From: Ascoidea rubescens DSM 1968
Taxonomy: Eukaryota > Ascomycota > Saccharomycetes > Ascoideales > Ascoideaceae
Direction of reading: 5' to 3'
Assembly: GCF_001661345.1 (NCBI RefSeq)
Contig: NW_017962915.1
Coordinates: 561,657 to 625,656, forward strand
Length of the DNA: 64,000 bases
A program made the translations under genes and the position numbers. The first letter of the stretch is position 1; every line of letters begins with the position of its first letter. Of this stretch, positions 19,384-30,471 are shown in pieces. The notes under the pieces are model-generated. The model was given only the letters and a program-made list of their open reading frames with translations. It searched no databases and was not told where the DNA came from.

Positions 19384-21375
19384 CTAATCAACTTCTTCAA
19401 CAGTTGGCCCGTCTGCACGAGAAGCACCGGCGCCTGGAGCACCAGCACCTGGGAAGCCTCCAGCAGCTCCAGCACCAGGGAAGCCTCCAGCGCCTGGAAA
19501 TCCTCCTGGAGCACCTCCTTCAGCACCAGCAGCACCACCGTTAGCACTGTAGAACTTCATCATGATGGGGTTGGCAACACCTTCCAATTCTTTTTGTTTG
19601 TCACCGAATTCCTCAGTGGTGGCAGTAGTGTTGTGGTCTAACCATGAAGTGGTTCCGTCAATGGCCTTTAAGAGAGTATCTTTGTCGGCGGCATCAATGG
19701 CTTCTTTGAATTTTTCTTCAGATAAAGTGTTCTTTAATGAATAAGCATATGATTCTAAACCGTTTCTAGCAGCAATTCTGGCTGTTTCTTTTTCATCATC
19801 TTCTTTGAATTTTTCAGCTTCGGAAACCATTCTTTCAATATCTTCTTTTGATAATCTACCTTTGTCGTTGGTAATGGTGATTTTGTTGGATTTACCGGTA
19901 CCCTTTTCGACAGCAGAGACGTTTAAGATACCATTAGCATCAATATCAAAGGTGACTTCAATTTGTGGAACACCTCTTGGTGCTGGTGGAATACCCGATA
20001 ATTCGAATTTACCTAATATATTGTTATCTTTGGTCTTAGCTCTTTCACCTTCAAAGACTTGAATCAAGACACCTGGTTGGTTGTCAGCATAAGTAGAGAA
20101 AGTTTCAGATTTCTTGGTTGGGATGGTTGAGTTTCTTGGAATCAATTTGGTCATAACACCACCGGCGGTCTCAATACCTAAGGATAATGGAGCAACATCT
20201 AATAATAATAAATCTTGGGTTTTGGAAGAAGTGTCACCAGACAAGATAGCAGCTTGAACAGCGGCACCATAAGCGACAGCTTCATCTGGGTTGATGGATC
20301 TGTTTGGCTCTTTACCGTTGAAGAAATCAGATACTAATTTCTGAACTTTTGGGATTCTTGTAGAACCACCGACTAAAACAATTTCGTGCACTTGAGATTT
20401 GTCTAATTTGGAATCTTTAAGAACTTTTTCAACTGGATCTAAAGTAGATCTGAATAAGTCACCACATAATTCTTCAAATCTGGCTCTAGTGATTGAAGTG
20501 TAGAAATCAATACCTTCAAATAAGGAATCAATTTCAATAGAAGTTTGAGCAGATGAGGATAAAGTTCTCTTGGCTCTTTCACAAGCAGTTCTCAATCTTC
20601 TCAAAGCTCTTTGGTTGGAAGATAGATCTTTTCTGTTTTTTCTTTTGAATTCAGCAATAAAGTGGTTAACTAATCTGTTATCAAAATCTTCACCACCTAA
20701 ATGGGTATCACCGGCAGTAGCTTTGACCTCAAAGATACCATCTTCAATGGATAATAAGGAAACATCAAAGGTACCACCACCCAAATCGAAAATCAAAACG
20801 TTTCTTTCTTCTTCAACTTTTTTGTCTAAACCATAAGCAATGGCAGCAGCAGTTGGTTCATTGATAATACGCATAACGTTCAAACCACAAATCAAACCAG
20901 CATCTTTGGTAGCTTGTCTTTGAGAATCGTTGAAATAAGCTGGAACAGTGATGACAGCATCGTTGACTTTTACACCAAGGAAACTTTCAGCGGTTTCCTT
21001 CATTTTGGTCAAAATCATGGAAGAAATTTCTTCTGGAGTGAAAACTTTGGTTTCACCTTTGAATTCAACCTGAATTTGCGGTTTACTGGCTTTGTCAATA
21101 ACTTTGAAAGGGAAATGCTTGATATCACCTTGAACTTCTGGATCGGAGAATTTTCTACCAATTAAACGTTTTGCGTCAAAAACAGTGTTGACTGGGTTCA
21201 TAGCGGCTTGATTTTTAGCAGCATCACCAATCAAACGTTCTGAATCAGTGAAGGCAACGAAAGATGGAGTAGTTCTGTTACCTTGGTCATTTGCAATAAT
21301 TTCAACACGATCGTTGGAGAAATGTGCGACACAAGAGTAGGTAGTACCTAAATCAATACCAATAGCTTTACTCAT
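19384..21375 (-). CDS. SSA1: Cytosolic HSP70 chaperone, Ssa type
   Basis: ATP-dependent chaperone of the cytosol. The 663-residue protein begins [19 protein letters not shown], with the phosphate-1 loop [11 protein letters not shown], the second signature [15 protein letters not shown], the third [13 protein letters not shown] and the linker [15 protein letters not shown]. It ends in a Gly/Ala/Pro-rich lid tail and the EEVD motif that binds TPR co-chaperones. Length and the EEVD end identify the Ssa subfamily and rule out Ssb, Kar2 and mitochondrial Ssc. Codon choice is strongly restricted (GGT, GCT, TTG, AGA), as in a highly expressed gene. The upstream region has a TATA box and a heat-shock-element-like palindrome. 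The number in the symbol is nominal. Confidence 0.97.
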   Translation of the reverse strand: MSKAIGIDLGTTYSCVAHFSNDRVEIIANDQGNRTTPSFVAFTDSERLIGDAAKNQAAMNPVNTVFDAKRLIGRKFSDPEVQGDIKHFPFKVIDKASKPQIQVEFKGETKVFTPEEISSMILTKMKETAESFLGVKVNDAVITVPAYFNDSQRQATKDAGLICGLNVMRIINEPTAAAIAYGLDKKVEEERNVLIFDLGGGTFDVSLLSIEDGIFEVKATAGDTHLGGEDFDNRLVNHFIAEFKRKNRKDLSSNQRALRRLRTACERAKRTLSSSAQTSIEIDSLFEGIDFYTSITRARFEELCGDLFRSTLDPVEKVLKDSKLDKSQVHEIVLVGGSTRIPKVQKLVSDFFNGKEPNRSINPDEAVAYGAAVQAAILSGDTSSKTQDLLLLDVAPLSLGIETAGGVMTKLIPRNSTIPTKKSETFSTYADNQPGVLIQVFEGERAKTKDNNILGKFELSGIPPAPRGVPQIEVTFDIDANGILNVSAVEKGTGKSNKITITNDKGRLSKEDIERMVSEAEKFKEDDEKETARIAARNGLESYAYSLKNTLSEEKFKEAIDAADKDTLLKAIDGTTSWLDHNTTATTEEFGDKQKELEGVANPIMMKFYSANGGAAGAEGGAPGGFPGAGGFPGAGAAGGFPGAGAPGAGASRADGPTVEEVD

Positions 21376-21481
21376 TTTGAGATGTTATTATATATATGGA
21401 AATTCTAGGGAATATGTTTATCAAAAGAAAACAGATAGAAAGGAATCTGGAAAAAAAAAGCTCCAAAGCAGAGGCAATTGA

Positions 21482-21489
21482 CTTTTATA
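21482..21489 (-). promoter_or_regulatory. TATA box of the HSP70 gene
   Basis: TATAAAAG on the minus strand, about 107 bases before the HSP70 ATG. Confidence 0.55.
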
Positions 21490-21570
21490 AATGAATCTGG
21501 CTGAAAAATTGCAAAATCTCAATTTTTTCAGTTTCCAATTGAAGAAATGTTCCATCTGCTTCCATCGTCT

Positions 21571-21584
21571 TCTTTCGCGAAAGA
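21571..21584 (-). promoter_or_regulatory. Heat-shock-element-like palindrome
   Basis: Perfect 14-bp palindrome TCTTTCGCGAAAGA containing TTC-GC-GAA, the inverted two-unit core bound by heat shock factor, about 200 bases upstream of HSP70. A full three-unit element is not evident. Confidence 0.45.
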
Positions 21585-22319
21585 CGGTTTGCGCCACGGC
21601 TGTGGGTCTTCTGCACGGAAAACACAGAAAAACAGCTCCTAACCTGCGGAAACCACCCACCAAGGTGGTCCTGAAACGCCCCTCACACAATCTGACGCAC
21701 ATCAGCGCGTGTCAGCGCAGTAAGCGTTGTGTGTGCATGTGATTGCATCGAAACACCTTGAGATACCGCACTGTGAAATCAGAAATGTAGGCTCTCGAAA
21801 AAGCACTGGAGGCAAAGGAAAAAGAGAAACTGAACCTATAACATAGACATTAGAATCTACCACGAAGATATGCTAAACAAAACAAAACAGAAATATAAAG
21901 ACATAAAACAAACAAAAATGAAACATAAAACAAAAATAATGAACTAAAAGTAAATGAAGTTGAAAAAAAAAGGATTAAAGATATGAAATGTAGACAGACA
22001 CCAGAAAGGACTAATAACGTTTAATAATAACAACAAGAAAAGAAGAAGAAAAAAGTGAAGTTTATAGTCTTTGTGAAATGCAAATCAAAATGGATGAAAC
22101 CACCGATGGCGACGCTGATGATACTGAGAATAAGGATAGTGCCTGTGATTTGCGATCTATAATTGTGTTTGTAATGAGTGTCATCATTATGCATATGAGT
22201 ATGGAAAGCAACAGAGCAAAACGAAGAACGAGAAAACAAAAACCCATAATCAAGTATAAAAAAAACCAAGAATGTATCAATTGAACTGTAAAAAAATATC
22301 ATACACTGAATTTACACAA

Positions 22320-24905
22320 CTAGCCTGAAAATCTCCCGAATTTCTGTTCCCACACTAATAGCTTTCTTGTTACTTCATCCATCATTTTCAAACTACCTTC
22401 ATAATTCTTGAATAACTCATCATATGGATCTTTATTATCTTCGCTGAGATTATACTCGTCTGTATCTCTTTCTGTATACTTAATCAACTCTTTTCTCTCT
22501 TTTTGTTCTTCACTTAGTTCATACTGTGTCCTACCAATGAATTCTAAAATTGCGGCAACTCTTCTTCTCATCTCATTAATCGATATCTTCTGCAGTGGAA
22601 TCCTGGGCACAACTGGTTTATCACTGTCATAATCGTTGATAATGCCGCCATTATTGTTACTGTTGTTATTTCCACTAGAACCATTGACTCCATTTTTGCT
22701 ATGTATGATTTTCTTTTTTGTTATTTTTTTGATTGATCTCTTGCTTGCGTTTCCACGAGAAGATGGTGATTTATTTTTGGATAATGACTTGGAAGAATCA
22801 TCATCATCTTGGTTACTGGATATTATTTTCAATGTCGTTGGATTTAATGTCGTTGTCCCATTTATGGAATTGTGCCTCTTTAATGGCGATCCCACTTTTG
22901 AATTGGGTCTTGGTGTAGAAGACATATGATTATTACTTGTTCCATTGCCAATATTGATACTATTATTATTACTGTGAGCGGTTGAATTACCATTGGGTTT
23001 TTTACTTCTTTTGGATCTAGTTGACCTTGTTGAGATTGGATGTATACCATTACTATCGTCATTTTTAATATCTGCTATGTTCTCTGCTATTGATTCTTTT
23101 ATAATATCCTTTGATATTTTATATGTGCTGCCATCATCATCATCATAGTCGTACTCATCATAGTCGTCATAGGTGTATTGATTGGTTTCATTGGAGTCGT
23201 GATTGTAGCCATCGTTATCATCTGGATTATCATTAGAATTCGAATTTGAGGCAGTGTTAAAATTGGAGTTGGTGTTAGAATTTGGATTCTTTTGGTCTTG
23301 ATTTTTTGATTTCTGATGATTCCTTTCTTTATTATTTTGGTTTTCCCTTTTTGTGTTGTTATTTTTTATTCTTTTTGATTTTCTTAGAGAAGATGAAACA
23401 GAGTCAGGTGAAGAGCTTTTTTCCTTTGGAGTTATTGATTTTGATTTTGAAGATGATAGGTTATTAGAGTGGTTTAAATTTGTTTTTGATCTTGTGGATC
23501 GTGTGGATCGTGTTGCTAATGAAATTGAAACTTCAAATTTCTTATCATGTTTGAAATCATTATCGATGTTATTGTCTTCTAAATCACTTTCATTCTGATG
23601 GTGATTATTATGAATATGGTCGTGTCTGTTATCCTCATCGTCATCGTCATCATCATCATCATCGTCGTCATCCCGATTGTAATTGTGATTATGGTTATGA
23701 TGAGTGCTGTCTTTATTCTTTTGGATATCGTATTCTTGGTTGTTATTCTCAAGATCGTCACCAATCTCAGTGTCGTTGATATGGAGCAGATCATGTTCAT
23801 TTTCAGTGTCATCGTGTTTAAATTTCAATTTTTTTGAGTTTCTGGATTTACTTCTAGTATTTTGATGAGAGTCATTGTCCATATCAATATCATTATCATT
23901 ATCATTATCATTATCATTATCATTATCATTATGATCATCGGCGTCTTCATCGTTTGAGTGAGAATCTGAGTTTAAAATTTGAGTATGACGAGAAGTTTGT
24001 TGAGACTTTGATTTTTTTCTATATCTGCTTTTGCTTTTACTTCTCGTTGACTTGTTATGGGAGGATATAATCTTCGAGGATTCGTCGATGTCGAGATCAG
24101 AATTGGGCGAATTGGGTTTTATTTTGTCCCTTTTATCCTTGATTGAGGAGTTATTGGTATTGAATTTTTGAATGTTTCTTGATCTTCTTGATCTTCGTTT
24201 AGTTTGGGGAAGACTTAGGTCGATAGTTAGGCCACTTTCTTTGGCGCTTGCTTCAATTGCACGAAGATAAGACTCCTCTTCGCTTGAGTTTAGGGTCGTT
24301 CTTCCTCTTTTTCTTGAATTTGATTGAGAGTGATTTGGAATATTATTTGAGTTTGAGTTTGCAATAGAAGATTGATTTGCATTTGAATTTGAATTTGGAT
24401 TTGGATTTGCAGTTGAATTTGAATTTTTAGATAATTTTAGTTTTTTTGAGTGTATAAGACTTTTATCATTATTAGTGGAGTTATTGGAGTTCGAATTATC
24501 TAGGTTATTTATAAGATTGTTTGAAATTTGACTTGATTTATCAGAATTGGATCTTTTGTTATACTTTCTCTTTGGAATCTGATTTGGTTGTATAAAGTCG
24601 TTTGGATGGTAGATGCCAAATTTGTTGCCAAAGGAGTCTGATTTGATTGTATGTAATTCTGGTCTACATTTCTCGCACCAATACTGGTCAGGAATCTTGC
24701 TTTTGTTCTTAATGCCAACACAGAAGCCATGTTGCCAGACTAGACATTTGTCACACTGGATAAACAAGCCAGAAGCATCAGACGAGTCCTCTTTACCACA
24801 GATGCACCTGGTTATTTCGTTAGAAGAGTACTCCTCCTCTTCTTCGAGATCTTCCTCTGGGTAGTGGTCGTCATCGTAGCTTTCTAGGTCTTCGTCTAAC
24901 TTCAT
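22320..24905 (-). CDS. CTI6: Cti6-like PHD-finger protein (Rpd3L complex)
   Basis: Chromatin reader of the Rpd3L histone deacetylase complex; the PHD finger binds methylated histone H3 tails. I start at ATG 24903-24905 (MKLDEDLESYDDDHY), giving 861 residues. An acidic N-terminus leads into a PHD finger at residues 34-80 with ligands CICG, FIQCDKC, WQHGFCVG and YWCEKC, in the order found in Cti6/Rxt1. The middle is long and low-complexity: Ser/Asn tracts, several STRSTRSK-type basic repeats and Asp/Asn runs. A conserved C-terminal part includes ISINEMRRRVAAILEFIGRTQ. It is longer than the yeast protein (506 residues), from the disordered middle. Cti6 in yeast links the complex to iron and stress genes. 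Confidence 0.87.
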   Translation of the reverse strand: MKLDEDLESYDDDHYPEEDLEEEEEYSSNEITRCICGKEDSSDASGLFIQCDKCLVWQHGFCVGIKNKSKIPDQYWCEKCRPELHTIKSDSFGNKFGIYHPNDFIQPNQIPKRKYNKRSNSDKSSQISNNLINNLDNSNSNNSTNNDKSLIHSKKLKLSKNSNSTANPNPNSNSNANQSSIANSNSNNIPNHSQSNSRKRGRTTLNSSEEESYLRAIEASAKESGLTIDLSLPQTKRRSRRSRNIQKFNTNNSSIKDKRDKIKPNSPNSDLDIDESSKIISSHNKSTRSKSKSRYRKKSKSQQTSRHTQILNSDSHSNDEDADDHNDNDNDNDNDNDNDIDMDNDSHQNTRSKSRNSKKLKFKHDDTENEHDLLHINDTEIGDDLENNNQEYDIQKNKDSTHHNHNHNYNRDDDDDDDDDDDDEDNRHDHIHNNHHQNESDLEDNNIDNDFKHDKKFEVSISLATRSTRSTRSKTNLNHSNNLSSSKSKSITPKEKSSSPDSVSSSLRKSKRIKNNNTKRENQNNKERNHQKSKNQDQKNPNSNTNSNFNTASNSNSNDNPDDNDGYNHDSNETNQYTYDDYDEYDYDDDDGSTYKISKDIIKESIAENIADIKNDDSNGIHPISTRSTRSKRSKKPNGNSTAHSNNNSINIGNGTSNNHMSSTPRPNSKVGSPLKRHNSINGTTTLNPTTLKIISSNQDDDDSSKSLSKNKSPSSRGNASKRSIKKITKKKIIHSKNGVNGSSGNNNSNNNGGIINDYDSDKPVVPRIPLQKISINEMRRRVAAILEFIGRTQYELSEEQKERKELIKYTERDTDEYNLSEDNKDPYDELFKNYEGSLKMMDEVTRKLLVWEQKFGRFSG
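23885..23934 (-). repeat. ATTATC hexanucleotide repeat in CTI6
   Basis: About eight ATTATC units on the plus strand, read on the minus strand as alternating Asp-Asn. The same unit recurs in the neighbouring Rad55-like gene at 26661-26710. Confidence 0.9.
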
Positions 24906-25392
24906 GGTGAACAACAAATGAAGAAAATAAAAAGAGAAGGAAAAAAAATTGCGAGAAAGGACGATTAATCGAAATTAAGAGGGAAAAAACAGATGAAAAG
25001 AAAATGAAGAAGATAAATAAGATAAATAAGATAAACGAGTTGGTGAAACAGAAATCAGCAAGGAAATGGAGAAAGGAATTCTAACGAGGAAAACAAGTAG
25101 TGGTGAGGAGTTGTGGAGGGTGGAGGTGTAACGAGTTGTATAACAAGCAAAAATGTATAAAAGAAACTGAATTGGAAAAGGATAAGAATAAAGGATATCT
25201 CTATGCTAAAAAGCTGAGGTTTTGCAGTGGAAATATTTCAGCTTGAATTGATCAGAGGTCGCTTTACCCGGCACCCGGAGAGACGCGGTAGAATGTGTGT
25301 GTATGCGTGTGTGCAGGAGAGAAGGAGCCACGGGTGTGGGTACTGTTTCTGCTGCTTTTGCTGCCTCTGCTGCTTCTGCTGCCTGTGTTGTC
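24906..25392. other. Intergenic: CTI6 promoter and 3' region of the Rad55-like gene
   Basis: Purine-rich leader next to CTI6, then a CTG/CTT trinucleotide-like stretch at about 25345-25390 just beyond the stop of the Rad55-like gene. No gene seen. Confidence 0.55.
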
Positions 25393-28300
25393 TCAGCAGG
25401 CCATTTTGCGCTTTTTGGTCTTGCCCACAGCATCATATACAAACACAGCCGAGAGAAGCTGCTCAATCTGCTCGTCGGGGTAGTGTTGCTGCTCCCAAAG
25501 CACCTGCAGTAGCTCCAAATACTGCTCTTTGCTCAACAGCATCTTCTGATCCTCGTCCATGTCTGAGTCCAATATATTGCTTCTGAAGTCCATGATGAGC
25601 TCTTCTGCCGATGGCATGCCGCCACGTCTTTTCAGGGCCGCCACTGCCTTTTCCACCAAAGACAGGCTCCTTTGGTGTTGCTTCTTTGCTTCTTCATCCA
25701 AGTAAACTGGACTCGATGGCATGTCAATTATTTCGCATTCTTCTCTATCATCTTTGCCATCTGTTTGACCATTGAATACCCCATTTTCATTGAAACCTCC
25801 CACTTGTTCTCCATTGATTTTTAATTCAGCACCACAATTGGTTTCCTTTTCAAAAAAACCCAAATTCTGCAAACCATCTTGCTTACCACAATCTTTCTCT
25901 TTCTCTTTCTCTTTCTCTTTCTTTTTCCTACTCTCCAAACTACTTACTTCTTTTTCGCTACTTATTAAATTATGCTCCCCTGAATCATATTCATTATATC
26001 TCCCTTCATTTCCTTCATTCTCTTCCTCAAATTCATTGTACAAATGGAAATTACCTTCACTTTCCAAAACTTCAAATTTATCTTCTAATTCTATGTCATT
26101 AATATTCCTTATACTGCTAGAAATAACTCCCCTGCCCACTTTATATATACTATTATATTGGCCAACTTTTTCTTCTTTATCAATCAAATCTGTAGTCATA
26201 GAAGGAGAAAGGAATCTATTGTTTAATGATCTGTAATACTTGTTCAATAATTTATTCAAATTTAGATCTCCACTTCTACCGGTTTTATCCATACGAGACT
26301 TGTTTGATATCTCAACATTATCACCATCAATCTTATTATCAGTAATTGAATCTCCTCTTTCATCTTTTCTTTCATCTTCACTCCTATCTCCATTTTCACT
26401 CTCATTTAGCTTTTTTTCTTCTTCTACATCACTATCCTCAGAACTCTCATAGTCACCAAACTTTTGATACACAATAGGTTTACTTACTGTTTCCTTTGGT
26501 GGTGGTGGTTCGTTTACTCCAAACAACCGCAATTTCTTTTTAATATTATTAACCACTAATTTGTCATCAATATCACATACTTTGCCAAAACTATTGAAAC
26601 AAAACCTAACAATATTCTCCACTTTACCTTCAACATCCTCAATATCCTCATAATAATCATAATCATTATCATTATCATTATCATTATCATTATCATTATC
26701 ACTATCATTTCCATATTCATACTCAATTTTATTATCAATTAATTGCTCTTTTTTGAAAATTCCCTTATCCATTTCATTTGAACTGCTTTTATTAATTGGC
26801 TTTTTGTTTAATGAAATATCTTCAATAAATGCAATATTAATCATAATCATTTCGATTTTATAATCATCAACCCTATCATCATCATCATTATACAATACTT
26901 TCAATAAACTTCTCTTACTAGGTTTTAATAACCAATCTTTTAAAATAGTTATTCTTTTAAATATAAATTTATTCCAATCGTAAACTGTAGAATTCTCATT
27001 ATAATTATAATCATCATAATCATCATCATCATTATCATTATCATTATAATCACTTTTATCTTCTTGTTTTATTTCAAAATTATATCCATTTTCTCCCATT
27101 GAATAATTGATTACATCCATATCCAAATATATTTCATTTGGATCAAAAGAATTACTATAATTATAAAAAAAAAACTCACCCTTTTCATCCTCATCTTTTA
27201 CTTGAACCTTTTCTGAAAACTCATTTTTAAGTTGAGAAAAATCAGTAACAGACTTACAATATTGAGAATCGATTTTAAAACTTTCGCTAATATCTGATTG
27301 AGATTCCTCACTGTTTTCATTATCCCCGAGTTTTGCATTCAAATCACTTGATTCTTTGGTATATTTTTCACTTTTCCTGTCTCTAATTTTTAAATCATCA
27401 ATATTATACAAATCTAAATCAGCGACCAACCTGTCATTGGTTTGAATTGAATTGATATTATCACTATTACTATTACCATCTTTATTAATGATATTAAATT
27501 CATCATTATCAGATAAATCAACTAAATTCCCAAGAAATATAACTGTTGAATTATTATTTTTATTCAAAAAAATATCAATTTCATTGAAAAGAAAATAAAT
27601 TGATTTCAACTTGTTTATCTTTTGTTTTCTTTTAATATTTAAAAGACTCGACCTAATATTGTTTTTTAATTTTTTTTTAATAGACAGAGAAAGAATGTTG
27701 TTATTGTTATTGTTATTGATATTACTTATAATATCATCAAACTCATCAGCAGAATTATCCAAATTAATCATTTGATCATTAATCTCAAATGCTTCCAGAT
27801 TAAAATAATCATCAATCATTGAAGCAAAATCGTTGATTATGATTAATTTATTTTCATTTGAAACCGATAAATTAGGATTATTTAAATCTTGAAAGAAAAT
27901 AATCAAGTCGAAAAAGTTGGAGACATGAGTTAGGTTTACATTTTCAAAGATTTTATTATAATCTTTTTCTGCTTCGTTGTCTTCATCAGTCTTGTTGTTA
28001 TCATCTGGATCAATTTTACCTGGATCTTTACTATTGGGGAGTTTAATACCATTCAAGTAGTAATATAATTCGATGAGTCTGGTTGCAGGAAATGGGGAAG
28101 AGTAATAAAAATAAGATATTTTATTAGTGGCAGTGGTATTATTATTATTATTATTATTATTATAAGAAGAAGATGAAGAAGAAGACAAATAATTTGATAT
28201 TAAATTTAAAGTAAAATGCAATTTTTCAAAAGAATTGAAATCATAAATTTGATATATTTTACCAGAAATCAAACCGAGATTTAAGATTGGATCTAGAGTT

Positions 28301-28587
28301 GAATCAATTTTTTTTGAATTTGTTGAAATTGATATCAAATGGTTTTTTTTATCAGTGAAATTTAGAATATCAGCCAAAGTAGTTGATTTAACATTTAAAA
28401 TATTATTAGGTTCCAGATTTTGAGTTGAATCTTTATTTAAAGGATTGTTTGAGTCAATATCATCTTGTAGTATTGATAATAAAGGCTTTTCGAAATTATC
28501 CAAAATCGTTTTTTGATCTTCGATTGTGGGAGTGAATTGAGAGATTGGAGAAGTTGAGGATACAATTAAATCATTTTGAATTTTCAT
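25393..28587 (-). CDS. Rad55-like RecA-fold protein without Walker motifs, long acidic tail
   Basis: 1064 residues from ATG 28585-28587. Residues about 95-270 follow S. cerevisiae Rad55: LDPILNLGLISGKIYQIY parallels its LDEILNLGFQARSIYEIF, HVSNFFDLIIFFQDL parallels ITKFGQLLYFFQNL, and NKLIIINDFASMIDD parallels YKLVIIDGFSQLVCD. Rad55 pairs with Rad57 to stabilise Rad51 filaments in recombination. Where Rad55 has GPPGIGKT, this protein has DFNSFEKL (116-123), and the Walker B aspartate is Asn252, so ATP binding is probably lost. A later FKRITILKDWLL also fits Rad55. About 600 more residues follow: acidic Asp/Asn and Ser tracts, then a folded-looking C-terminal 100 residues (SLVEKAVAALKRRGGMPSAE onward) that I do not recognise. 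The yeast protein has 406 residues. Confidence 0.72.
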   Translation of the reverse strand: MKIQNDLIVSSTSPISQFTPTIEDQKTILDNFEKPLLSILQDDIDSNNPLNKDSTQNLEPNNILNVKSTTLADILNFTDKKNHLISISTNSKKIDSTLDPILNLGLISGKIYQIYDFNSFEKLHFTLNLISNYLSSSSSSSYNNNNNNNNTTATNKISYFYYSSPFPATRLIELYYYLNGIKLPNSKDPGKIDPDDNNKTDEDNEAEKDYNKIFENVNLTHVSNFFDLIIFFQDLNNPNLSVSNENKLIIINDFASMIDDYFNLEAFEINDQMINLDNSADEFDDIISNINNNNNNNILSLSIKKKLKNNIRSSLLNIKRKQKINKLKSIYFLFNEIDIFLNKNNNSTVIFLGNLVDLSDNDEFNIINKDGNSNSDNINSIQTNDRLVADLDLYNIDDLKIRDRKSEKYTKESSDLNAKLGDNENSEESQSDISESFKIDSQYCKSVTDFSQLKNEFSEKVQVKDEDEKGEFFFYNYSNSFDPNEIYLDMDVINYSMGENGYNFEIKQEDKSDYNDNDNDDDDYDDYNYNENSTVYDWNKFIFKRITILKDWLLKPSKRSLLKVLYNDDDDRVDDYKIEMIMINIAFIEDISLNKKPINKSSSNEMDKGIFKKEQLIDNKIEYEYGNDSDNDNDNDNDNDNDYDYYEDIEDVEGKVENIVRFCFNSFGKVCDIDDKLVVNNIKKKLRLFGVNEPPPPKETVSKPIVYQKFGDYESSEDSDVEEEKKLNESENGDRSEDERKDERGDSITDNKIDGDNVEISNKSRMDKTGRSGDLNLNKLLNKYYRSLNNRFLSPSMTTDLIDKEEKVGQYNSIYKVGRGVISSSIRNINDIELEDKFEVLESEGNFHLYNEFEEENEGNEGRYNEYDSGEHNLISSEKEVSSLESRKKKEKEKEKEKDCGKQDGLQNLGFFEKETNCGAELKINGEQVGGFNENGVFNGQTDGKDDREECEIIDMPSSPVYLDEEAKKQHQRSLSLVEKAVAALKRRGGMPSAEELIMDFRSNILDSDMDEDQKMLLSKEQYLELLQVLWEQQHYPDEQIEQLLSAVFVYDAVGKTKKRKMAC
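26661..26710 (-). repeat. ATTATC hexanucleotide repeat in the Rad55-like gene
   Basis: About eight ATTATC units on the plus strand coding Asp-Asn on the minus strand, flanked by further Asp-rich codons. Confidence 0.9.
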
Positions 28588-30471
28588 TATATTATTTTGA
28601 ATTTAATTCAAAATATTACATTTGCATCTGGTATTCAGATCGACATCAATTGGTATTATATAGATAATAGTTCTATCTTTTTGAATCGAATCTGATAAAG
28701 ATGAAAACAAAAGATACCTGAATAAGATTACTATAATAACAAAAATGATGGATTTGGTGATTTTGGTGATTTTAAAGAATTTAAAACTGGTTTGAATGAA
28801 AAATCGCATTTCGCGTTTGAATTTTCTTGTATCCACAACAGTGGTTCAATGGATTTACTGCATTAATATGTGTTAATTCGTAAATTGTGCATATTTGATT
28901 AGTAATAAACAGTGCACGTGTGTCATCAAAGTTAATTGTGGTTTTTGTTATCCCATTACGTATGTTTGCATAAATTTGCGTTATTATTGCTCCGGCTTCT
29001 TATCGAGTTCATCAAGAAGTTGATCAAAATACAAAATCTTAGTCCTTATTCTAATGCTGATATTAACACTGATATTAATACTTATGACAAAGAAGAATTA
29101 TTTGTGTCTTCAAAGACATATTGTTACGATAAACAATTTTGAAATGTGTAATACGGACCAAACGGGTTGTTTTTCTTTTCAAAGGAGTTTACCAGAAAAT
29201 GGAGGCAAATCAATAGATTAGTTAAAAAAGTTATGGAAGCAAAGGAAAAATAATATATAGTTAGAATTCTTTGAAAATATATAATTTATAACGAGGCTCA
29301 TTATTTTATCAAAACAAAATTAAGTCTACAATACAATATATTCGATAAAAGATAAAAATGCTGATAAAGTTTACATTTTTTCTTGATTAGCAGTTGCTGA
29401 TAACTGCAAGTTCGAAAATAGAAAAAGAGGATTTGCCAGTATAAGTAAAAATCAAAGTATTAGATCAGCATGGCATTTTATTGGCGATAACATTGAAAAC
29501 AGAGAGGCAGATTTATTTGTGTTTAATAAAATTGGATGGTAAGATGCGATTTGTTGATTTATGAAAGAATGAATGGTGAAGTCAAATATATGTTTTTACT
29601 AGGCGATATTCTGTTATATCAGTGAAAAAAGGTTTTTCTTCAGTTCAGAAACCCCAATGAAAACACAATAGCAAAAGAAGCCTCTTACTTTTTTGCATGT
29701 ATAAAAATGGAGCAGCGTATGTTTTTGACATACAGTGATATGTTGTTTTTGACCATGCTTTGAACTGCCAGAAGATCTTCAAAACAAGACTAAAAGGCTG
29801 ATATCTTGCAATACCTGTTTCCAGCACCTTACTTCGGGATGCTAACCTCTTGTTCTGACTCCAAGCACAGTCCTTCCTCTCCAGCAACAGTCGTGAGACA
29901 ACAATTACCAGCTGTTCCGATCCACTACCACGGTACTGATGTACATTGCGCATGTACATACATATGCACACCATTGCTGTCCACAGCGCTGGTACTGCTC
30001 TTTTGGGAAAGTGTTTTTCCTAAGAGGAAATGGGAAGAAAATCCCAAAGGAAAATCCAAAGCGTTCTGTAAATTTGAAGGATAAGAAAGCACATTCAGAG
30101 AAAGTCTAAAGGACATTTCGTGGACTCTACATTCTCAGCGCAGGCAATGAAGGAACAATAGCGAAGCCATGAACAACAGCTGGAAGCAGTAGCTTTAACA
30201 TCCTCAGGAGCTGAGCTCTGTTTCAGCCCACCATTTGCTGCTCATCTGAATGCTCCTCTCTCCAGCTCGAGCTGTTTGTTATAAATATCCTGCTGTTGAC
30301 GTACCTGCTGTTGGACACCATAACTGCGTTTTTGATCTAGGCAGAATTCAATCACAAGTTGATACTTATAACTCTGCGAAGCAGCCTTTGAGCCCACAGG
30401 CCATAAAGCTAAGAACCACAACTGCAATCTCACAAAAGGAAACTGCTTTGCTGATATATTCGTCTACTGCC
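28588..30471. other. Long divergent intergenic region, about 1.9 kb
   Basis: Lies between the Rad55-like gene and the six-cysteine repeat gene, which point away from each other. The left two thirds are AT-rich; from about 29780 it becomes GC-richer. A TATAAATA at 30280-30287 probably serves the right-hand gene. Short frames on both strands (for example 28603-28836 and 29806-30084) lack convincing composition or starts. Confidence 0.55.
30280..30287 (+). promoter_or_regulatory. TATA box of the six-cysteine repeat gene
   Basis: TATAAATA, 185 bases before the ATG at 30472. Confidence 0.4.

Larger units (their letters stand above)
21376..22319. other. Intergenic: HSP70 promoter and CTI6 3' region
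   Basis: The part near HSP70 holds a TATA box (21482-21489), a heat-shock-like palindrome (21571-21584) and a CCCCT stress-element core (21679-21683). The distal part is A-rich sequence downstream of CTI6. Short frames here lack credible protein composition. Confidence 0.6.

Noticed and set aside
28603-28836. Minus-strand 77-codon frame with one hydrophobic stretch
   Set aside because: No ATG at its start, AT-driven Ile/Phe composition and position in a promoter region.
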